From NCBI RefSeq assembly GCF_025264645.1, contig NZ_CP073696.1:2108001-2172000 (forward strand): a DNA stretch of 64,000 nt, read 5' to 3'. The notes under the pieces were generated by a model that made no database searches, was not told the origin of the DNA, and was given only the letters and a program-made list of their open reading frames with translations. Of this stretch, positions 62,244-64,000 are shown in pieces. The first letter of the stretch is position 1. The number at the start of each line of letters is the position of its first letter. Source of the DNA: Edaphobacter lichenicola (GTDB lineage: Bacteria > Acidobacteriota > Terriglobia > Terriglobales > Acidobacteriaceae). A program made the translations under genes and the position numbers.

Positions 62244-63119
62244 TCACTGAACCCTCTCCCCATACTTTCGAGAGATCTCCGCACTGGCTGCCAACAGCCC
62301 ATCTAGCGGACGAAGCGGTTCCAGCTCTGCACCCAACTCCTTCAACTGCGCAAGCAAGACCTCCGTTGCAACGTTTCCTACCAACGCATCCTGTGCGAAC
62401 GGACATCCACCCAAGCCGCCAATCGCAGCATCGAACCGACGGCACCCAGCCTCATATGCCGCTCGAATCTTCTCTGCAGCCTGATCCGGTCTTGCATGGA
62501 GATGGACTCCAATCTCTATCCCTTCATGCACCGCAAGCACATCAGAAACGAGGTCACTCACCTGCTTCGGCGTCGCCAGGCCGACTGTATCTGCCAGCGA
62601 GATCTGAGTCACACCGTTATCTGACAGCAGATCGCACGCCGCCACCACCTCATCGATGTCCCAGGCTTCACCATAGGGGTTCCCGAATGCCATCGAGATA
62701 TACGCCACGACATCCATCCCCGCCTTGTAGGCCAGCGTTCCAATCGTCTCCAACTCCTCCAGCGACTCTTCCGGCGTCTGGTTTTGATTCCGTTGCAAAA
62801 ACGTCGGCGACACTGAATAAGGAAACCCCAGCGTCTGCACGCTTCCCGTCTTTACCGCCCGCTCCGCGCCCTTGGCATTCACGACGATTCCGATAATCTC
62901 CACATCATCCGGCGGATCGAGATACTCAAGCACCAACTCCGAGTCCGCCATCTGCGGTACTGCTGATCGCGAAACAAAACTCACCGCATCGATATGCTTG
63001 AAACCCGCTGCAATCAATACCCGCAGATAATCCGCTTTGACCTCCGCTGGCATATTCTTTGGCAATCCCTGCCAGGCATCTCGCGGACATTCAATGATCT
63101 TCACAACATTCGTCGCCAC
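62244..63119 (-). CDS. Hydroxymethylglutaryl-CoA lyase
   Basis: This TIM-barrel enzyme cleaves HMG-CoA to acetoacetate and acetyl-CoA, the last step of leucine degradation. The 291 residues hold the active-site cysteine motif GGLGGCPFAQDALVGNVATE and the metal-binding GVHLHARPDQA. The N terminus reads IIECPRDAWQG, where the family often has EVGPRDGLQ. GTTAGGAGC precedes the ATG at 63119. Between the carboxylase and hydratase genes on the same strand. Confidence 0.94.
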   Translation of the reverse strand: MATNVVKIIECPRDAWQGLPKNMPAEVKADYLRVLIAAGFKHIDAVSFVSRSAVPQMADSELVLEYLDPPDDVEIIGIVVNAKGAERAVKTGSVQTLGFPYSVSPTFLQRNQNQTPEESLEELETIGTLAYKAGMDVVAYISMAFGNPYGEAWDIDEVVAACDLLSDNGVTQISLADTVGLATPKQVSDLVSDVLAVHEGIEIGVHLHARPDQAAEKIRAAYEAGCRRFDAAIGGLGGCPFAQDALVGNVATEVLLAQLKELGAELEPLRPLDGLLAASAEISRKYGERVQ

Positions 63120-63184
63120 TCTAGCTCCTAACCTTCACCCATATGTCATCCACGACATTTGCAAAGCTTCGATAAAATTCGCGT

Positions 63185-64000
63185 CTACGTCTGCAATACC
63201 CCTGGATTGAACCTGGGAACCTCAGAATTCAAACTAGCCGCCTCCAACGCAGTTATTAACACGTCCCGCGTCTTCACCGGATCAATAATCGCATCGATCC
63301 ATAGCCTTGCCGCCCCATATCTCGGATCGGCCTGCGCATCATACGAGGACTTGATCTCGTCATAGAGTGCCTTCTTCTCCTTGTCCGAGAGCACCTTCCC
63401 CCCACGCTCCATCTGCTTCGCGCGGACTTCAGCCAACGTGTTCGCCGCCGAAGCCCCACTCATCACTGCATACCGCGCCGTTGGCCACGCGAATAAAAAT
63501 CGCGGATCATAGGCCTTCCCGCACATCGCATAATGCCCCGCACCAAAACTTCCACCGACAATGACGGTTATCTTCGGCACAACCGAAGTACTCACCGCAG
63601 ATACCATCTTTGCGCCTGCTCGAATGATCCCACTCCACTCTGCATCTTTTCCAACCATGAACCCATTCACATCATGGAGGAAGATCAGAGGAATCAAGCT
63701 CTGGTTGCAATCCATGATGAACCGCGCCGCCTTCTGCGCACTCTCCGTATAGATCACGCCGCCAAACTCCGTTCTTTTCTCTCCCGCCTGCGGACCCACT
63801 GCAACTGTCTGCGACTGATGCAGCTTCTGATTCGCTACGATACCAACGGCCCGTCCGCCAATCCGTGCATAGCCACACAGTACCGTCCGTCCAAAATCCG
63901 CTTTGTACTCATCGAACTCCGACCGATCGACGATCCGAGCAATGACTTCGCGCATGTCATAGACATTGCTCGCCGCTTTAGCCGGATCTGGATCGATCAA
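63185..64000 (-). CDS. Acyl-CoA carboxylase beta subunit (methylcrotonyl-CoA type), N terminus beyond window
   Basis: The carboxyltransferase half of a biotin-dependent acyl-CoA carboxylase. The visible 271 C-terminal residues show the second carboxyltransferase domain: EFDEYKADFGRTVLCGYARIGG, GFMVGKDAEWSGIIRAGAKMVSAVS, VIVGGSFGAGHYAMCGKAYDPRFLFAWPTARYAVMSG and the end RLWIDAIIDPVKTRDVL. The GHYAMCGKAYDPRF motif is typical of methylcrotonyl-CoA carboxylase beta (MCCB), and the neighbours (HMG-CoA lyase, hydratase) support leucine breakdown. The N-terminal half lies outside the window. Confidence 0.93.
   Translation of the reverse strand: MIDPDPAKAASNVYDMREVIARIVDRSEFDEYKADFGRTVLCGYARIGGRAVGIVANQKLHQSQTVAVGPQAGEKRTEFGGVIYTESAQKAARFIMDCNQSLIPLIFLHDVNGFMVGKDAEWSGIIRAGAKMVSAVSTSVVPKITVIVGGSFGAGHYAMCGKAYDPRFLFAWPTARYAVMSGASAANTLAEVRAKQMERGGKVLSDKEKKALYDEIKSSYDAQADPRYGAARLWIDAIIDPVKTRDVLITALEAASLNSEVPRFNPGVLQT

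Noticed and set aside
1..64000. tRNA, rRNA, CRISPR arrays, insertion sequences, prophage
   Set aside because: I looked for the usual signatures (T-loop motifs, regular direct repeats with spacers, transposase or integrase motifs) and found none. Divergent or degraded copies could be missed by eye.

Overview
The window is about 61% G+C by eye, gene-dense and looks like a chromosome segment from an acidobacterium, most likely class Terriglobia (Edaphobacter/Granulicella/Terriglobus relatives). The grounds are the TIGR03118-type surface protein with an Ig-like tail, the ExeA-like ATPase and lysine-less tyrosine-kinase homologue in an exopolysaccharide locus, the split NADH dehydrogenase and ATP synthase loci, and degenerate dispersed repeats. 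I saw no rRNA, tRNA, CRISPR array, transposase or phage gene.

Layout. 1-4.9 kb: ruvC (cut by the window edge), thiG with a structured RNA and terminator upstream, a small membrane protein, an RcnR/FrmR-type metal regulator divergent from an OprB-type porin with an operator-like inverted repeat between them, and prepilin peptidase. 4.97-18.9 kb: a complex I operon, nuoA-C-D-(unknown)-E-F-G-H-J-K-L-M-N, which lacks nuoB and nuoI. 19-20.9 kb, opposite strand: an FO-only ATP synthase block (atpZ-like, atpI-like, atpB, atpE); a 21-bp perfect hairpin separates it from nuoN. 21-25.7 kb: lysS, heme O synthase, a DUF420 membrane protein, ssb and a YjbQ-family enzyme. 25.8-31.6 kb: a complete tripartite RND efflux operon.

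32-57.5 kb is dominated by surface polysaccharide genes. On the plus strand are an ATP-grasp enzyme and the initiating glycosylphosphotransferase (behind a leader terminator). On the minus strand runs a roughly 10-kb operon: export protein, chain-length regulator, ExeA-like ATPase, degenerate BY-kinase homologue, O-antigen polymerase/ligase, a flippase fused to a GT2 glycosyltransferase, a GT26 enzyme and a GT4 enzyme. Diverging from it are an acyltransferase, another GT4 and a secreted glycoside hydrolase. Together they could start, extend, flip, polymerise, export, acylate and trim one exopolysaccharide. Between them sit a TIGR03118 protein, a fluoride riboswitch with its fluoride channel crcB, frataxin (cyaY), a GT2 glucosyltransferase and a large secreted metalloprotease.

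57.6-64 kb: a small secreted protein, a TlpA-like thioredoxin, a repeat-rich intergenic region, a free-standing B12-binding mutase subunit, an SDR, a hotdog thioesterase, and three genes fitting leucine degradation (enoyl-CoA hydratase, HMG-CoA lyase, acyl-CoA carboxylase beta, the last cut by the window edge).

A pattern crosses the whole window. Several monocistronic or first-in-operon genes (ruvC, pilD, nuoA, ctaB, cyaY, the thioesterase, probably thiG and the B12 subunit) carry a TANNNT box 5-9 bases before the start codon and no Shine-Dalgarno sequence, as expected for leaderless mRNAs.
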